DNA of 64,000 nt from a virus. The notes under the pieces were generated by a model. That model worked only from the letters and a program-made list of their open reading frames with translations, did not search any database and was not told where the DNA came from. The number at the start of each line of letters is the position of its first letter. The first letter of the stretch is position 1. The translations under genes were made by a program, and so were the position numbers. The stretch is taken from positions 1-64,000 of the IMG/VR virus record IMGVR_UViG_3300008516_000190. One strand, given 5' to 3'. Shown piece by piece: positions 8,604 to 17,670 of the stretch.

Positions 8604-8929
8604 AAATAAGATTGCCAAAGAAATTACATTTAATGATAATGTTTGAAGATCAACTACCTGTACAGGGCCCAGTTGTGCGCGAATTAGAGCATGTTTTAAA
8701 AAAGATAGCCTACATGCATAACTTGGGGTTCAAAGAAATAGTCAAAGGATCTCGGCGTTCTGTAATGAGCACTGGTCGCATCAAGAGAACGGTATATCAA
8801 ATACGCGCGGAGTTTGCTGGACGAAACGAGGAATGGCTACTGGGCTACTTATCGTGGTCCCTATTGACCGGGGCATTGGAAGATTTTTACACAATGAGCA
8901 GGGAAGGCAGGGAGACAACTTACGAATGA
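8600..8929 (+). CDS. Small basic unknown protein
   Basis: 109 residues. I chose ATG 8600 because it overlaps the upstream stop as ATGA; the frame is open back to 8504 but that part is out-of-frame sequence of the previous gene. Lys/Arg-rich N-terminal half with hydrophobic stretches, helical C-terminus. No recognised domain. Confidence 0.62.
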   Translation: MKIRLPKKLHLMIMFEDQLPVQGPVVRELEHVLKKIAYMHNLGFKEIVKGSRRSVMSTGRIKRTVYQIRAEFAGRNEEWLLGYLSWSLLTGALEDFYTMSREGRETTYE

Positions 8930-9294
8930 AACCAATAAAGAGACAGACGATACATGATATGTTCGATCTTTATCCCGATGAAGACTTGTTAAGTATTTTA
9001 TTTTGGATAACTGGGTCGATGTCTAAGCGCACGAGCCACGACGATCTAGCTGTAAAAATAGGTTTAGATCACGATAGCAGTATAGAGCGGGCTAGGTCAT
9101 GGTTTAAACAGTATGAGGGCTATCGTCTATATATAGTATATGAAAAACACCGTAGGATGTTTTTTCCATCAGCAATAGTAATCGCAGTAAAGAAAGGTTC
9201 GTATAAAGATATAGCAAAATATTTCGAAGCATTCGGCGCGAAATTAAGACAATTTCATCATGTCGAAGCTTTGAAAAAAATTCACGAGTCCTAA
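8926..9294 (+). CDS. Unknown phage protein
   Basis: 122 residues starting MKPIKRQTIHDMF at an ATGA overlap (8926); the frame extends to 8833 but the coupled start is preferred. Mixed alpha/beta pattern with IYIV and AIVIAVKKG strands resembling a small ferredoxin-like or KH-like fold, but that is only an impression. Two bases separate it from the next gene. Confidence 0.62.
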   Translation: MKPIKRQTIHDMFDLYPDEDLLSILFWITGSMSKRTSHDDLAVKIGLDHDSSIERARSWFKQYEGYRLYIVYEKHRRMFFPSAIVIAVKKGSYKDIAKYFEAFGAKLRQFHHVEALKKIHES

Positions 9295-9296
9295 TT

Positions 9297-9929
9297 ATGT
9301 ACGACGACGATGAAATGAATTTTGATGATTTTATGTACTTTGCGAAACACCGCGCGCTTAGCAACAAGTATATCAAAAATTTTGTGTATACTTATCACGA
9401 AATAATGGCAGAAGTAGAACTGGAAGCCGAGGCGGAGGCCTGGCAAGACGCGCTAGCTACAATGAATAAAATAACAAACGCTGTCATCCTGTCAGGCTAT
9501 CTGTTATATGAACCCACGCGCGAGGATAATTATTTATACATTGATACGGATCTTTTTGATAATTACAAAAAACTCGTCTATGCGTTAGCCAAATACGAAA
9601 AGGAGTATCCAGTAAAGCAACGTACTCTCCCGAGCATGAAGCCATCCAGTTATAAAGTGTATGCCAGAAAAATAACAGACAAACTAGACATGGACCCAAG
9701 TTTCGCAGATATGATTGGGACGTCTGAGCTTGCCAGGAAAAAGATAATACAGACTAAGAAAAATTTACCTTACTTGGAGAAAAAAGTAGAAGAGGCTATT
9801 TTTGAAATAGACAGTAAATACGCAGATTGGCTGCAAAAATATATCGATGAGGAACTTGAGAATTGGGGAGATTTTGACATAACAAAAAACCCAAAGCTTG
9901 AATTTATAAAATATACATTTGAACAATGA
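9297..9929 (+). CDS. Acidic unknown protein with shared C-terminal NPKxExIKY motif
   Basis: 210 residues, strongly acidic and helical. Its end reads DITKNPKLEFIKYTFEQ, closely matched by DISNNPKMELIKYL at the end of the protein at 12943-13605 and more loosely by SLSELIKYVLEQ at the end of the protein at 12395-12946. The LamG protein and one small gene lie between them. The shared tail suggests common ancestry or a common binding partner. No known domain. Confidence 0.68.
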   Translation: MYDDDEMNFDDFMYFAKHRALSNKYIKNFVYTYHEIMAEVELEAEAEAWQDALATMNKITNAVILSGYLLYEPTREDNYLYIDTDLFDNYKKLVYALAKYEKEYPVKQRTLPSMKPSSYKVYARKITDKLDMDPSFADMIGTSELARKKIIQTKKNLPYLEKKVEEAIFEIDSKYADWLQKYIDEELENWGDFDITKNPKLEFIKYTFEQ

Positions 9930-9934
9930 AACAC

Positions 9935-9941
9935 AAGATAA
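9935..9941 (+). promoter_or_regulatory. AAGATAA box, possible late promoter
   Basis: In the 73-base gap before the LamG gene, followed by an AT-rich AATATATAAAA stretch and then a GGGAGG at about 9955-9960 that has no start codon at proper spacing. The core matches the recurring AAGATAA element, but it is 61 bases from the start, farther than in other cases. Confidence 0.3.
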
Positions 9942-10002
9942 AATATATAAAACTGGGAGGTAACAGTATACATAAGCTAACTAATCTTACTAGGTGAAAA
10001 AT

Positions 10003-12129
10003 ATGCCAACCAGAATAGCTCAATGGAATAGCGATACACAATTTAATTTTGGAAGTCCTACAAAAAGCAACGTAGAAGTTATTGGTAGTGGCGATAGCGC
10101 CTATCTAGGACTTGCAAAAAAAACTGGTAGTAGTGACGACATTCCGTTCACTACCTCAGCAAATTATACTTATGATGATACAAAAATAGAGATAGCTAAT
10201 GAAGTTGCCAAGTTAAAGCCCGCGGCTGGTGGCGATAATAATTGGTCATTTACGACAAGTGGCAATTACACGTTTGATGGAGCTAAGATTGAAGTAACCG
10301 GAGGTGTAGCGCGATTAAAAGGAATTCCACTAAATCCTTATGCGTGGTATCATTTAAACGAATCTTCTGGAACCAATGTTCCTGATTCTTCTGGGAATGG
10401 TAGGAATGGAACAACTCAAAATATGGAAGATGCAGATTGGGTTACTGGAAAATTAAATAATTGTTTGCAATTTGATGGAGTTAATGAATGGATAAATTGT
10501 GGAAATATAGCTAGTTTTGAAAAAACAGATGAGTTTAGTTTTGAAGGTTGGTTTAAATTACAGAATACTGATGGACATCAACGTCTCTTCAAAAAAGGAG
10601 GAGTTTTACAAGGATTTAATATTTATTGGAATGATGGAACCGAAGAACTTAGATTTTTTATTAGGGATGCCAACTCTAATGTTATACAAGTTGCGACAAG
10701 TATTATTTTAGATGATGATAATTATCATCATATTGTTGTTACTTATGATGGTAGTTCTACAGCTAATGGCATGCATATTTACATAGATAATATAGAAAAT
10801 TCATATATTCTTAATAATAACACATTAACAGGAACTACTGTTAATAGTGAATATTTAAATATTTCTACTAGTATCGATACAATAAAAGGACAAGTTGATG
10901 AAATAGTTATTTACGATCAAGAACTTAGTGCTTCTTATGTGAATTATAGATATAATGGAGGAGCTGGAACAGAATTAATGCCTGATACTTACGCAATTGA
11001 TAATCCAGATGTTTACCCTAATTCTGGCTATGCTTTTGCTACTGTGTTAGGTGTATTCACAGAAACATCTACTAAACCGGCGGGCTCAGGGATAAAACAT
11101 CAAATTAGCTCTGATAATGGAGCCACTTGGAAATGGTGGAATGGCGCCGCTTGGACCGCTATCACGGGAGGGCAAACTGATTCTTGGTATTATGCTAGTG
11201 AATCTAATGTCGCAAGTATAATTAATTCTAATATTTCTACACTTGCAAGTTCTGGGGTTTTCAAATTTAGAGCTTTTATGCATTCAGACGTAGGAATAGT
11301 TACGCCAGAATTAGATAATATTTATGTAGCTGAAGATGTGGTGTATCCTTTGGGAAACCATGAAATAGCAATGAATACTGATATTGATCCTGCGGAGATA
11401 TTTGCATGGCTTTCTGTTGTAGAGACTTTTACTATTCCAGCAAATACGACTGTTCTCAGACAGTACTCAGTTAATAGTGGTGGGAGTTGGAACGAATCAT
11501 GGCTTACGTTGACACAGTTGGAAACAGCAATGCAAAGTATGGGCAGTCCTGATAAAATACGACTTAAGTGGCAGTTATCTACAACAGATATAAATGTTAC
11601 TCCTGAATTGGATAATGTGGAAATAACTTCCAGCGCGGGTTATGAAAGTAGTGGCTATTACGAAAGTTTTGCCTATCAACCTGAAGATAATACAAATGGG
11701 GTGTATTTAGATAGTGTATCTTTTTATGCTGAAACTCCATCAGGAACAGGACTATCGATAGAGGTGAGACACGTTGATCATCCACTAGAAGTTGGATATA
11801 AACCGTATAACAGTGGTGATGATATTAAATACTGTGGAAATATAATTCAGTTTAAAGCAACAATGATTAGTACAGGAGAGAATACTCCAAAATTAAATTG
11901 GCTAGGAATCTATTTTCACGCCTTGGTTGGTGTTTTAAGATCTATAGATAATACAATATCGTCTGGTGTAGAAACAATAGACAGAGTAGATTTAGATGTT
12001 GATATAATTAGAAAAATATCAGAAAACAAAATTACGAGAAATGGAGACATCATAACGATATACGAGGACGATAATGTTACCGTATGGAAAAAGTTCGATT
12101 TGAGTCTAGGCGGCAGGGTGGCATTATGA
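10003..12129 (+). CDS. LamG-domain tail/adhesin-like structural protein
   Basis: 708 residues. I chose ATG 10003, 7 bases after AGGTG; a GTG at 9994 lies inside that Shine-Dalgarno. The N-terminal 90 residues hold two similar beta segments (SANYTYDDTKIEI and SGNYTFDGAKIEV). A concanavalin-like LamG/laminin-G jelly roll follows at about 105-330 (AWYHLNESSG...DSSGNGRNGT, FSFEGWFKL, HHIVVTYDG, GQVDEIVIYD). The rest is beta-rich, with repeated TPELDNI/TPELDNV segments at about 435-545. LamG domains bind glycans or proteins, so a receptor-binding or decorating role is likely. The LamG region is visibly more AT-rich than its neighbours, suggesting separate origin. Confidence 0.75.
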   Translation: MPTRIAQWNSDTQFNFGSPTKSNVEVIGSGDSAYLGLAKKTGSSDDIPFTTSANYTYDDTKIEIANEVAKLKPAAGGDNNWSFTTSGNYTFDGAKIEVTGGVARLKGIPLNPYAWYHLNESSGTNVPDSSGNGRNGTTQNMEDADWVTGKLNNCLQFDGVNEWINCGNIASFEKTDEFSFEGWFKLQNTDGHQRLFKKGGVLQGFNIYWNDGTEELRFFIRDANSNVIQVATSIILDDDNYHHIVVTYDGSSTANGMHIYIDNIENSYILNNNTLTGTTVNSEYLNISTSIDTIKGQVDEIVIYDQELSASYVNYRYNGGAGTELMPDTYAIDNPDVYPNSGYAFATVLGVFTETSTKPAGSGIKHQISSDNGATWKWWNGAAWTAITGGQTDSWYYASESNVASIINSNISTLASSGVFKFRAFMHSDVGIVTPELDNIYVAEDVVYPLGNHEIAMNTDIDPAEIFAWLSVVETFTIPANTTVLRQYSVNSGGSWNESWLTLTQLETAMQSMGSPDKIRLKWQLSTTDINVTPELDNVEITSSAGYESSGYYESFAYQPEDNTNGVYLDSVSFYAETPSGTGLSIEVRHVDHPLEVGYKPYNSGDDIKYCGNIIQFKATMISTGENTPKLNWLGIYFHALVGVLRSIDNTISSGVETIDRVDLDVDIIRKISENKITRNGDIITIYEDDNVTVWKKFDLSLGGRVAL

Positions 12130-12380
12130 TACCTTTTATTAATTCTAATGTTGGTATTGCATTCATATATTGGGAAGCAGCTGTCGAAATTCCTGAACCT
12201 GTTGACGTGATTGGAGGCGGAGTAGGTTATGTCCCCCCGCTCGATGTTCGTGTTCGACCAGAAGACGATTGGCTAGTGATTGAAACGGCGCTTATTGAAG
12301 TGACTCCTTCAGATGGCGTTAAGTGTAAAGCTAAACTAATTAAAAGAGGTGTCGCGGTTAGGCTAGTCAAACCAACTTAA
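12126..12380 (+). CDS. Small unknown protein after the LamG gene
   Basis: 84 residues from ATG 12126, which overlaps the LamG gene stop as ATGA. Mostly beta-strand pattern with a GGGVGYVPP turn. Probably an accessory to the LamG structural protein by position; no recognised domain. Confidence 0.6.
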   Translation: MIPFINSNVGIAFIYWEAAVEIPEPVDVIGGGVGYVPPLDVRVRPEDDWLVIETALIEVTPSDGVKCKAKLIKRGVAVRLVKPT

Positions 12381-12394
12381 CGACAAAATAAATA

Positions 12395-12946
12395 ATGATT
12401 AAAATATTTAAAGATAAATCCACGAAGTTAAACTTTAAGCTAAATATTGTTGGCAGCGCCTCTACTCCAACTGTAAAATTGGTGTTACCGACTTCCGAAA
12501 GCTTGAGCACGACGATTACGGCAATGGTTGAAGGCGATTCCGCCAAAGTTGTTGTTCCTCCGCTCATAGAGTTTGGAGACTCGTTTAAAATATATGACAT
12601 GGCTTTATTAGAGGTTATTGTTGACGGTAATTATTTTACTCCTTGGAAAGGATCTGTTGAAATAGCAGAGTCAATCAAGATTTCAGCATCGCTGGTTCAA
12701 GAGGCTAATGAGGAAATACAAGACCAGACTATAACTGTCGACGCGACGGTAGAGAAAGAGAACAAAGAACTAAAGCTTGAAGATCTTAATGTCGAGTGTT
12801 TTCAGGAACGATTCGATGAATTTTTAAAAGATATTGATAGCAAGGTAGATGAACAGTGTACAAGTCCCCAGAAAAACTTTAAAAATGTAAAAATTGATAA
12901 GAGAAAATCATTAAGCGAATTAATAAAATACGTGTTGGAACAATGA
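12395..12946 (+). CDS. Unknown protein with beta-rich N-terminus and acidic tail
   Basis: 183 residues. The N-terminal 100 residues are an Ig-like or carbohydrate-binding-like beta pattern (LNFKLNIVG, TVKLVLPT, SVEIAESIKI). The rest is acidic and helical. The segment FDEFLKDIDSKVDE resembles YDEFLEEIASKMDV in the next protein, and the end (SELIKYVLEQ) resembles the ends of the 9297 and 12943 products. ATGA overlap with the next gene. Confidence 0.65.
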   Translation: MIKIFKDKSTKLNFKLNIVGSASTPTVKLVLPTSESLSTTITAMVEGDSAKVVVPPLIEFGDSFKIYDMALLEVIVDGNYFTPWKGSVEIAESIKISASLVQEANEEIQDQTITVDATVEKENKELKLEDLNVECFQERFDEFLKDIDSKVDEQCTSPQKNFKNVKIDKRKSLSELIKYVLEQ

Positions 12947-13605
12947 TAAACATAAAAGCTTTTTATATAAGAGTAACCACTGACGAAAAACTGCTGCCCG
13001 TTGAAGAGCGTAACGATATATGGGAAGCCGTCGTCGACGCCAGTATGGCATATCAGAATGATATAGCCGAACGAATATATGAAGATACGGGCTCTCACAC
13101 TCTCACCGCGCTACTACTAAACGAAATGGTGGGTCTGCCTTTGGGCAAGGAAAAAGAAGCCATGAAAGAGGCCATGCGTCGGTTTAAAGATTTAGTACGA
13201 GATGCCGACGACTTTCGCAAGGGTCTTGTCAATTCTATAGTACAAGCCAGCAGGGAAGAGGGCGAAGCGCTGAAACCCGAAGATGTTGATGTCAATGACC
13301 TTCAGGAAAGTTACGATGAGTTTTTAGAAGAGATCGCGAGCAAGATGGATGTAGACGAGCTAGGTCTTTGGGAAAGCGTCAAGCTTGACATAGAACATGG
13401 CGATTTACACATAGAAGACATAGAAAAAACATGGAATGATATAAGCTGGTATCAAAAACAAATAAACAGACATGTTAGTAATTTTGACCAAATGTATGAT
13501 TTTGGCGAATCATGTCAGGAGGTTTTTCAAGATTACCTAAAGATAGATATAAGCAATAATCCTAAAATGGAGTTGATAAAGTATTTAACAGGGAGTGGCA
13601 AATGA
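12943..13605 (+). CDS. Acidic helical unknown protein, related to 9297 and 12395 products
   Basis: 220 residues, almost entirely helical and acidic. It contains the YDEFLEEIASKMD segment shared with the preceding protein and the NPKMELIKYL C-terminal motif shared with the 9297 product. ATGA overlaps at both ends. Function unknown. Confidence 0.65.
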   Translation: MINIKAFYIRVTTDEKLLPVEERNDIWEAVVDASMAYQNDIAERIYEDTGSHTLTALLLNEMVGLPLGKEKEAMKEAMRRFKDLVRDADDFRKGLVNSIVQASREEGEALKPEDVDVNDLQESYDEFLEEIASKMDVDELGLWESVKLDIEHGDLHIEDIEKTWNDISWYQKQINRHVSNFDQMYDFGESCQEVFQDYLKIDISNNPKMELIKYLTGSGK

Positions 13606-13964
13606 CTTTGATGGAAGCCTACAGACAGTCACTACGACCTACACGGGAGGGGTATCGTATGCTTTATCACATGGAAGATCTACCCAAGTTATCTATTAGC
13701 AGCTCCAATGATGCCATCAGAAAGTTCATCGAGAGGCACAACGACCGACAGATCGTTTTGGTCAGCGACTATGGCCCTTTACTGCGCAGCGATGCTTTGA
13801 TTGTTGCAGCTGAACGGGGAGAAGTAGAAAAGTTGCGCAAGAAGATGAATAAACATAATATAAGAATAATAGAAGTAAACGATTACGAGGAAGCCATGGA
13901 ATGGAAAGCTGACATGAAGTCTGACTGGGAACAAAGCATATATGACCGCCACAAATCTAATTGA
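13602..13964 (+). CDS. Small unknown protein
   Basis: 120 residues starting at an ATGA overlap. The centre has a VLVSDYGPLLRSDALIVAAERG segment pattern with alternating strand and helix, reminiscent of a small Rossmann-like half. No family recognised. Overlaps the next gene by 23 bases. Confidence 0.6.
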   Translation: MTLMEAYRQSLRPTREGYRMLYHMEDLPKLSISSSNDAIRKFIERHNDRQIVLVSDYGPLLRSDALIVAAERGEVEKLRKKMNKHNIRIIEVNDYEEAMEWKADMKSDWEQSIYDRHKSN

Positions 13965-14586
13965 TGCCATAATAAAATGGCCCAATAAAATGCCGAGCTG
14001 GATGGTGAGCGTTGTCGATGGCGCGGTCGATAGTTTCATGGATGATATCTATAATATCGTGGAAGATGTCAGTCCTTTCGTGAACTATATCTTTTATGAA
14101 ACGGTAAACAAACCGGCCGCGACTCGATCTGTTGGTGCCATTGTAGACACTGTTTGGGAAGCTCAACAAAAAGTTACAAAAATACTCAATGATATGAAAG
14201 AGATAGAAGACGGCGACTGGATTGACATGGAAGAGCTCGAGAAAGAAGCCAAGGAAAATGATTGGTCTGACGATACCAAGTATGAATACGTGAATGACGA
14301 AATAGGCTTTGCGGCTGATGAGTATTGGGAAAATCTTAAAACAGAGTATGGTGAAGAAGTTGTTAATGCTTTCCGAAAAGATAAGAATATGAATTGGAGC
14401 TATGCGTATGAACTGTCGCGCATTGCCTCCAGGATTGAACAAGAGTTAGGAAAGTATGTAAGTGATGATACCATGGAAGAAGCACTACAAGACGCCTGGA
14501 ACAACAACGTGGAGTATGACGAAGAAATGATGAGTTGGAGCGAACCTATTAAACCTCAAATAATAAACTCGAGTTTTGAAGAATGA
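13942..14586 (+). CDS. Acidic unknown protein
   Basis: 214 residues, helical, Trp-rich and acidic, with an EEMMSW segment near the C-terminus. The first ATG at 13942 has only a weak GGGA upstream and gives a 23-base overlap; an in-frame ATG at 13990 is possible. Ends in an ATGA overlap. A 161-residue antisense frame over the same DNA is a shadow. Confidence 0.62.
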   Translation: MTATNLIDAIIKWPNKMPSWMVSVVDGAVDSFMDDIYNIVEDVSPFVNYIFYETVNKPAATRSVGAIVDTVWEAQQKVTKILNDMKEIEDGDWIDMEELEKEAKENDWSDDTKYEYVNDEIGFAADEYWENLKTEYGEEVVNAFRKDKNMNWSYAYELSRIASRIEQELGKYVSDDTMEEALQDAWNNNVEYDEEMMSWSEPIKPQIINSSFEE

Positions 14587-15359
14587 ATATAACAGAAGCG
14601 ATAAGTGAAAAATTTAAGGATGTAAACGCCGCCAAGGTTATGTCAAACCAACCCACGGCTTTTGTCAAGACGCTAGTCAAAGAGCTGAAAAGTCGCATAG
14701 GGCCAATAGACAACGAAACAGAAGGCGAGTCTGGAATGTGGGACCCTATTTTTTATCGCAAAGGAGGCGGTCCACTTAGGACTAATTTTCCTAAAGCGCG
14801 TTTGGTAGTTCATTTTAAGTGGGTAGACACAAAGAGGCCGCCGTTGACGCATCTATATTTAAACATGGAGGAGCCATTCAAGTTAGAAGTCAACAATGTC
14901 AAAAAGCTCTTGGACCTTACCCGTATGACCGTCGCTGAGACGATAGATAAGATCATTGAGTACGGGCAGCAAAGAGGTGGCGGCGAAATAAAAGACATGC
15001 CCACAAAGTCCATTAATAAAATCCTGGATAAATATGGCCTTGAACTCAAAGGAGAACATTACCGCAGCATGTCAGATGAATACGACCTGTCGTTCGCACT
15101 CAAGAAGAAAGACGGTGTAAGTTTTAAGAACAGTGAAAGACCCCTGGCGTGGATGGTGTTACCTAAATTAATACACTGGTTCAACAGTAAGAATTTCTAT
15201 ATGTATAGGTTAGGCTTTGCGGGGGGCGATGATTACTTTTACATACAAGGCCGCAAAGAGATGGACGCCAGAGAGCGAAATAAAAAAGAATTAGCATCGA
15301 TAGCGAAATATAAAACAAACACAGTGAAAGATCTGATAGGAGATCATAATGCCGGTTAA
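14583..15359 (+). CDS. Unknown phage protein
   Basis: 258 residues starting at an ATGA overlap. Mixed fold; a central QQRGGGEIKDMPTKS loop and a late FAGGDDYFYIQGRKEMDA segment are the most distinctive parts. No known family recognised. Its end overlaps the next, membrane-protein gene by 11 bases. Confidence 0.65.
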   Translation: MNITEAISEKFKDVNAAKVMSNQPTAFVKTLVKELKSRIGPIDNETEGESGMWDPIFYRKGGGPLRTNFPKARLVVHFKWVDTKRPPLTHLYLNMEEPFKLEVNNVKKLLDLTRMTVAETIDKIIEYGQQRGGGEIKDMPTKSINKILDKYGLELKGEHYRSMSDEYDLSFALKKKDGVSFKNSERPLAWMVLPKLIHWFNSKNFYMYRLGFAGGDDYFYIQGRKEMDARERNKKELASIAKYKTNTVKDLIGDHNAG

Positions 15360-15684
15360 TCCAAGCCAAACGACTATAAAAAAGATAGCAGCTGTCGCAG
15401 TACAAGAAGTTGAGATGAAGAGATTGTCTCAAGAGAAAAAAATGAGATCGCGCAAGTGGATCTCGTGGTCTGTCTGGTTCCTTATAACGGCCGTAAGCTT
15501 GTTTATCGTTTATCGTTCCGGTAGCGACACAGTACTAGACATTAATTTGGTAATCAAGATGTTTGGCATAGTTACCATTATCTATATTTTAGGAAACGTG
15601 GTTGAGAAGTTCGTACTTCTCTTTGCGAGCAAGTTGGCTGATATAATTGGAGAAAAACTCAGTAGCTTTGTTGACATGTCATAA
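15349..15684 (+). CDS. Small two-helix membrane protein
   Basis: 111 residues. A basic N-terminal segment with a coiled-coil-like QEVEMKRLSQEKK is followed by two predicted membrane helices at about 38-56 and 69-90, then an amphipathic tail. Size and topology would fit a holin, but no lysin gene is adjacent, so it is only a membrane protein of unknown role. Overlaps the preceding gene by 11 bases. Confidence 0.6.
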   Translation: MPVNPSQTTIKKIAAVAVQEVEMKRLSQEKKMRSRKWISWSVWFLITAVSLFIVYRSGSDTVLDINLVIKMFGIVTIIYILGNVVEKFVLLFASKLADIIGEKLSSFVDMS

Positions 15685-15716
15685 TTGAGCCATTAAGCAT
15701 AATGGGTGTTCAGGCA

Positions 15717-15723
15717 AAGATAA
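15717..15723 (+). promoter_or_regulatory. AAGATAA box, candidate late promoter
   Basis: In the 63-base gap after the membrane protein gene, 24 bases before ATG 15748; context GCAAAGATAATCG. It matches the recurring gap element. Confidence 0.45.
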
Positions 15724-15747
15724 TCGAAACGACCCAGGGTAGTTGAA

Positions 15748-16149
15748 ATGAAATTCAAAAGCGCATTATCGGAAGCTACGAAAATCATCAGTGTAGATCT
15801 AGGAAGATCGGATGACCCAATGGCTAATCCGAAAGCCGGTGTGCACACCACCAAAGTCGTCCGCATGGACAAGAGCAAGGAAAGAATTATCCCGAAAATC
15901 ATGGACAAGAAAGAAATGGCCGCTATGGAATACTATGTTCCCGATTTGCCTGAGGGAGCGTGGCAAAGCATACCTAAAGAGTTCAGACGTTTTTATCATG
16001 ATTTCATGAACAGCTACCCAGAAGTTACTTTTCAACCCCATCCATATATGGCCAAATTTAGTAGTGCCGTAAAGAGAATGAAAAAGAAATATCCAGGTGT
16101 AGATTGGGACAAGATATTTCCGAAGGTGAAGCAAATAGGCAATTGGTAA
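15748..16149 (+). CDS. Unknown basic protein
   Basis: 133 residues, Lys-rich, no recognised domain. A weak AGGGTAG Shine-Dalgarno precedes the ATG. It stands alone between two short gaps, with a candidate promoter box upstream. The C-terminal part is helical and basic (VKRMKKKYPGVDWDK). Confidence 0.65.
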   Translation: MKFKSALSEATKIISVDLGRSDDPMANPKAGVHTTKVVRMDKSKERIIPKIMDKKEMAAMEYYVPDLPEGAWQSIPKEFRRFYHDFMNSYPEVTFQPHPYMAKFSSAVKRMKKKYPGVDWDKIFPKVKQIGNW

Positions 16150-16184
16150 TCCTCTAAGCTTGTATATATTTCATCGGAGAAAAC

Positions 16185-16901
16185 ATGAGCACGGTAGCTG
16201 TCGTCGGTGCAAGATATCTATCTACTAAATATGAAACAGAAGCGCTTGCCGAGTATAATGGCAAGTCTTTTTTGTGGTGGGCTATACATCACGCCGTGAA
16301 ATTGAACTTCGCAGATAGAATAGCTGTTGCGGCATCAGACAATACAATTGTTAAATATGCAGAACAATTTCCGGGTGTCGAAATAGAAATAATGCCATAT
16401 GGTCCGTGCGCGACTGAAAAAATATATCGGTACTACACAAATCATCGCTTTTTTGATTATTATATTTCTTGGCCCGCCTCCGAAACATCATTGAGCCCCA
16501 AAGAAATCAATACATTGTGGCCGACAGTTGAAGAATATCTCAAAAACAATCCCTACGAAATAGCCACGATATACTCTAAGTTTTACTCCAGAGAAGATTT
16601 AGAAACAAGCTCATCGTGCAAGGTGGTTGCGTCCCACGATAATCACGCATTGTACTTCTCTCGCAATGTCATCCCCGTAAGCGAAGAGGGATACATCAAA
16701 GAGCTTGAGCTTTATAAAAAACACATAGGCTTATTTGTGTTTACCAGTCAATATTTAAGCAAACACGGTGCAGAACTGTGGTTTAACTGGGATTCATTTG
16801 CTCAAGAACACGAAGGCCTCGAACAAAATAGGTTTGTTGACTATGGAACTCCCACAAAACTGTTTGAGATAGATACCTCGAATAAATTGGATTCCACTTG
16901 A
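16185..16901 (+). CDS. KdsB-like (CMP-Kdo synthetase family) nucleotidyltransferase, possibly degenerate
   Basis: 238 residues, similar length to KdsB (about 250). CGGAG Shine-Dalgarno at about 16173. Matching features are GARYLSTK (family PARYxSTR), IAVAASDN (family VVATDD), HALYFSRNVIP (family ALYFSRxPIP), KHIGLFVFTSQYL (family HIGIYAYRxxFL) and HEGLEQNRFVDYG (family LEQLRxLExG). KdsB activates Kdo with CTP for LPS or capsule. However, the Mg-binding QGDEP loop appears replaced by WPASETS, and the PGK after the first motif is missing. It may be inactive or act on another sugar acid. The GT-like gene downstream suggests surface or glycan modification. Confidence 0.65.
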   Translation: MSTVAVVGARYLSTKYETEALAEYNGKSFLWWAIHHAVKLNFADRIAVAASDNTIVKYAEQFPGVEIEIMPYGPCATEKIYRYYTNHRFFDYYISWPASETSLSPKEINTLWPTVEEYLKNNPYEIATIYSKFYSREDLETSSSCKVVASHDNHALYFSRNVIPVSEEGYIKELELYKKHIGLFVFTSQYLSKHGAELWFNWDSFAQEHEGLEQNRFVDYGTPTKLFEIDTSNKLDST

Positions 16902-16929
16902 AGCATACATAGTTCCATAGGAGAATGAA

Positions 16930-17670
16930 ATGCACCCTGTTTTTTATATTACCGGCTGCACAGATCAAGATCTACAGGAAGAGTGTTCGTTCGAGATTAC
17001 CAACAAGTTCTACGCCTCAAAAATTACAGTGTGCGATGATTGCAATAAACAAATAAAATACGTATTCGAAATCAACAAACATGTTCATGTATGCCGTTTG
17101 TGCGCGGCCATCAGGTGCGCCGCTGCGTCTGGAATGAACGACTGGGAGAAGTTGTCTTTAGGTGAACAAAGAAGCCAGGAACGTTCTGTTATAGACGACA
17201 ATAGCTATTTCACACAAAAACCTTTTAATATGAAACCCTGCACAATACAGGAAAATCTACGCAAACATCCATTTCTATACACAGCCACACAACATCAAAA
17301 GGCGCATCCTGAAATAAAAAGAATAATAGAACTCGGCAAGACATGTGAGTTAGAAGAAAGACATATAAGTAATCTTAAGTGGCTCATTGCAAACTTAGAC
17401 AGCTTTGCGAATGCCACATGGTTGTACGAACTTCAAAAGAAAATCTTATTACTGTCTATGTGTACGAGTCATTTTCGAGGATATTACAACAGCTTACTCA
17501 AATATAGCGTCAAGCATCAATACCTTACCGAGAAACAATACAAGTCGGTCATAAAAAACTGGGAAAGGTTCCGAAACCTTGTGGCCAAGAAAATCCTAAA
17601 AGGAAATTTTACAATTAAAAGGAGTTGGAACGGCGCCCCAGTAGCACTATACAACGGACGATACACGTAA
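16930..17670 (+). CDS. Unknown protein with N-terminal Cys4 zinc-finger-like motif
   Basis: 246 residues, AGGAG Shine-Dalgarno. A likely zinc-binding site is formed by CDDC near residue 35 and CRLC near residue 56. The rest is helical and basic with aromatic patches. It sits between the KdsB-like and GT-like genes, whose start overlaps its stop as TAATG, so all three may be one unit. No family recognised. Confidence 0.65.
   Translation: MHPVFYITGCTDQDLQEECSFEITNKFYASKITVCDDCNKQIKYVFEINKHVHVCRLCAAIRCAAASGMNDWEKLSLGEQRSQERSVIDDNSYFTQKPFNMKPCTIQENLRKHPFLYTATQHQKAHPEIKRIIELGKTCELEERHISNLKWLIANLDSFANATWLYELQKKILLLSMCTSHFRGYYNSLLKYSVKHQYLTEKQYKSVIKNWERFRNLVAKKILKGNFTIKRSWNGAPVALYNGRYT

Noticed and set aside
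15349-15684. Holin call for the two-helix membrane protein
   Set aside because: Topology fits but there is no endolysin or spanin nearby, so the name cannot be supported.
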